Source: UPXZ01 sp964634605 (GTDB taxonomy: Bacteria > Bacteroidota > Bacteroidia > Bacteroidales > Paludibacteraceae). From it: a stretch of 64,000 nucleotides of DNA. Location of the stretch: positions 1-64,000 of the forward strand of contig CAZWLJ010000002.1 in the NCBI GenBank assembly GCA_964634605.1, read 5' to 3'. Positions 63,738 through 64,000 of this stretch are shown piece by piece (the first letter of the stretch is position 1; each line of letters opens with the position of its first letter). Made by a program: the position numbers and the translations under genes. Below the pieces are notes generated by a model. The model was given only the letters and a program-made list of their open reading frames with translations. It had not been told where the DNA came from and did not search any database.

Positions 63738-64000
63738 ATGAAAAAAACAATCATAACCTCAATGGCTGTCATCGCCTTTTTACTAAGCGATGCACAGACA
63801 GTAGTAAAAATGAATATGCCGCCACAGGCAAAAGAACCGCTGAAGGTGACTGTGCTTTTCGATGAGGAAGTGCCCGAAGGTATGCCCGTGGTACTCGGAC
63901 TGATGGGCTACAGTGTATCCGGTGGCATCGAACCCTATACCTACGAATGGATTCAAAACGGAAAGGTAATAGGTACCGGCGATGTGGTAGTAATCACACC
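63738..64000 (+). CDS. Secreted protein, 5' part (cut by window end)
   Basis: The frame begins ATG AAA AAA 16 bases after the preceding stop and stays open to the window edge (87 residues seen). A signal peptide with cleavage near SDAQ is followed by VVKMNMPPQAKEPLKVTV and a PKD/SprB-like repeat, GYSVSGGIEPYTYEWIQNG. This pattern occurs in large surface proteins of Bacteroidota. The rest of the gene lies outside. Confidence 0.75.
   Translation, partial: MKKTIITSMAVIAFLLSDAQTVVKMNMPPQAKEPLKVTVLFDEEVPEGMPVVLGLMGYSVSGGIEPYTYEWIQNGKVIGTGDVVVIT

Noticed and set aside
1..64000. CRISPR arrays, phage genes, integrases or toxin-antitoxin pairs
   Set aside because: I found no regularly spaced repeats and no recognisable genes of these classes anywhere in the window.

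Overview
The window reads as the chromosome of a member of the phylum Bacteroidota, most likely order Bacteroidales (a Paludibacter-like organism is a guess). The evidence is a SusC/SusD pair, several secreted proteins with type IX secretion (T9SS) style C-terminal sorting domains, promoters of the TAnnTTTG type, a BACON domain, a long two-domain IspG, a CNNM/CBS/CorC protein of the GldE kind, and a tmRNA whose tag reads GENNYALAA. There is no sign of phage, insertion sequence, CRISPR or conjugative DNA.

Positions 1-27 kb are mostly housekeeping. The 3' part of a tRNA-Lys is followed by a CNNM/CBS protein, a PpiD/SurA-type periplasmic foldase, a secreted amidase-like protein with a golvesin-type insert, and pdxA. 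On the minus strand follow a five-repeat DUF349 protein, an LptF/LptG permease - ribBA - SDR operon, a MATE transporter, three related outer-membrane beta-barrel proteins, an OmpA-family protein, tmRNA, and the block coiled-coil protein - zapA - (6S-like RNA candidate) - rny. A SulP transporter diverges from ispG, which is followed by a small barrel-like protein and a converging acidic helical protein.

Positions 27.3-48.7 kb form one continuous minus-strand polysaccharide-utilisation-type locus. In transcription order it holds SusC, SusD, two surface lipoproteins, a GHL10 glycoside hydrolase, a DUF4623/InlB-repeat protein, a strong terminator hairpin, two tandem phosphodiester glycosidases (NAGPA-like), a beta-propeller protein and a secreted N-acetylmuramoyl-L-alanine amidase. 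This enzyme mix suggests a bacterial cell-wall glycan (denuded peptidoglycan and/or a phosphodiester-linked amino-sugar polymer) as substrate rather than a plant glycan. The two phosphodiester glycosidases share a 563-bp segment with only 6 differences, all silent, inside otherwise diverged genes, which looks like recent gene conversion. A perfect 16-bp palindrome overlaps the -33 region of the SusC promoter.

Positions 48.9-53.2 kb return to housekeeping: CorA, RsmA, a GtrA/flippase pair and a metallophosphatase. From 53.25 kb to the end, a membrane-anchored AraC-type regulator is divergent from a plus-strand operon of secreted proteins: M14 carboxypeptidase, YD-repeat protein, a 1795-residue C10 cysteine protease with leucine-rich repeats and a second HEYTH metallopeptidase-like motif, a BACON/FGE-like lipoprotein, and the start of another secreted protein. 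Two 13-bp direct repeats exactly two helical turns apart lie between the divergent promoters, suggesting that the AraC protein controls this protein-degradation or host/prey-interaction locus.
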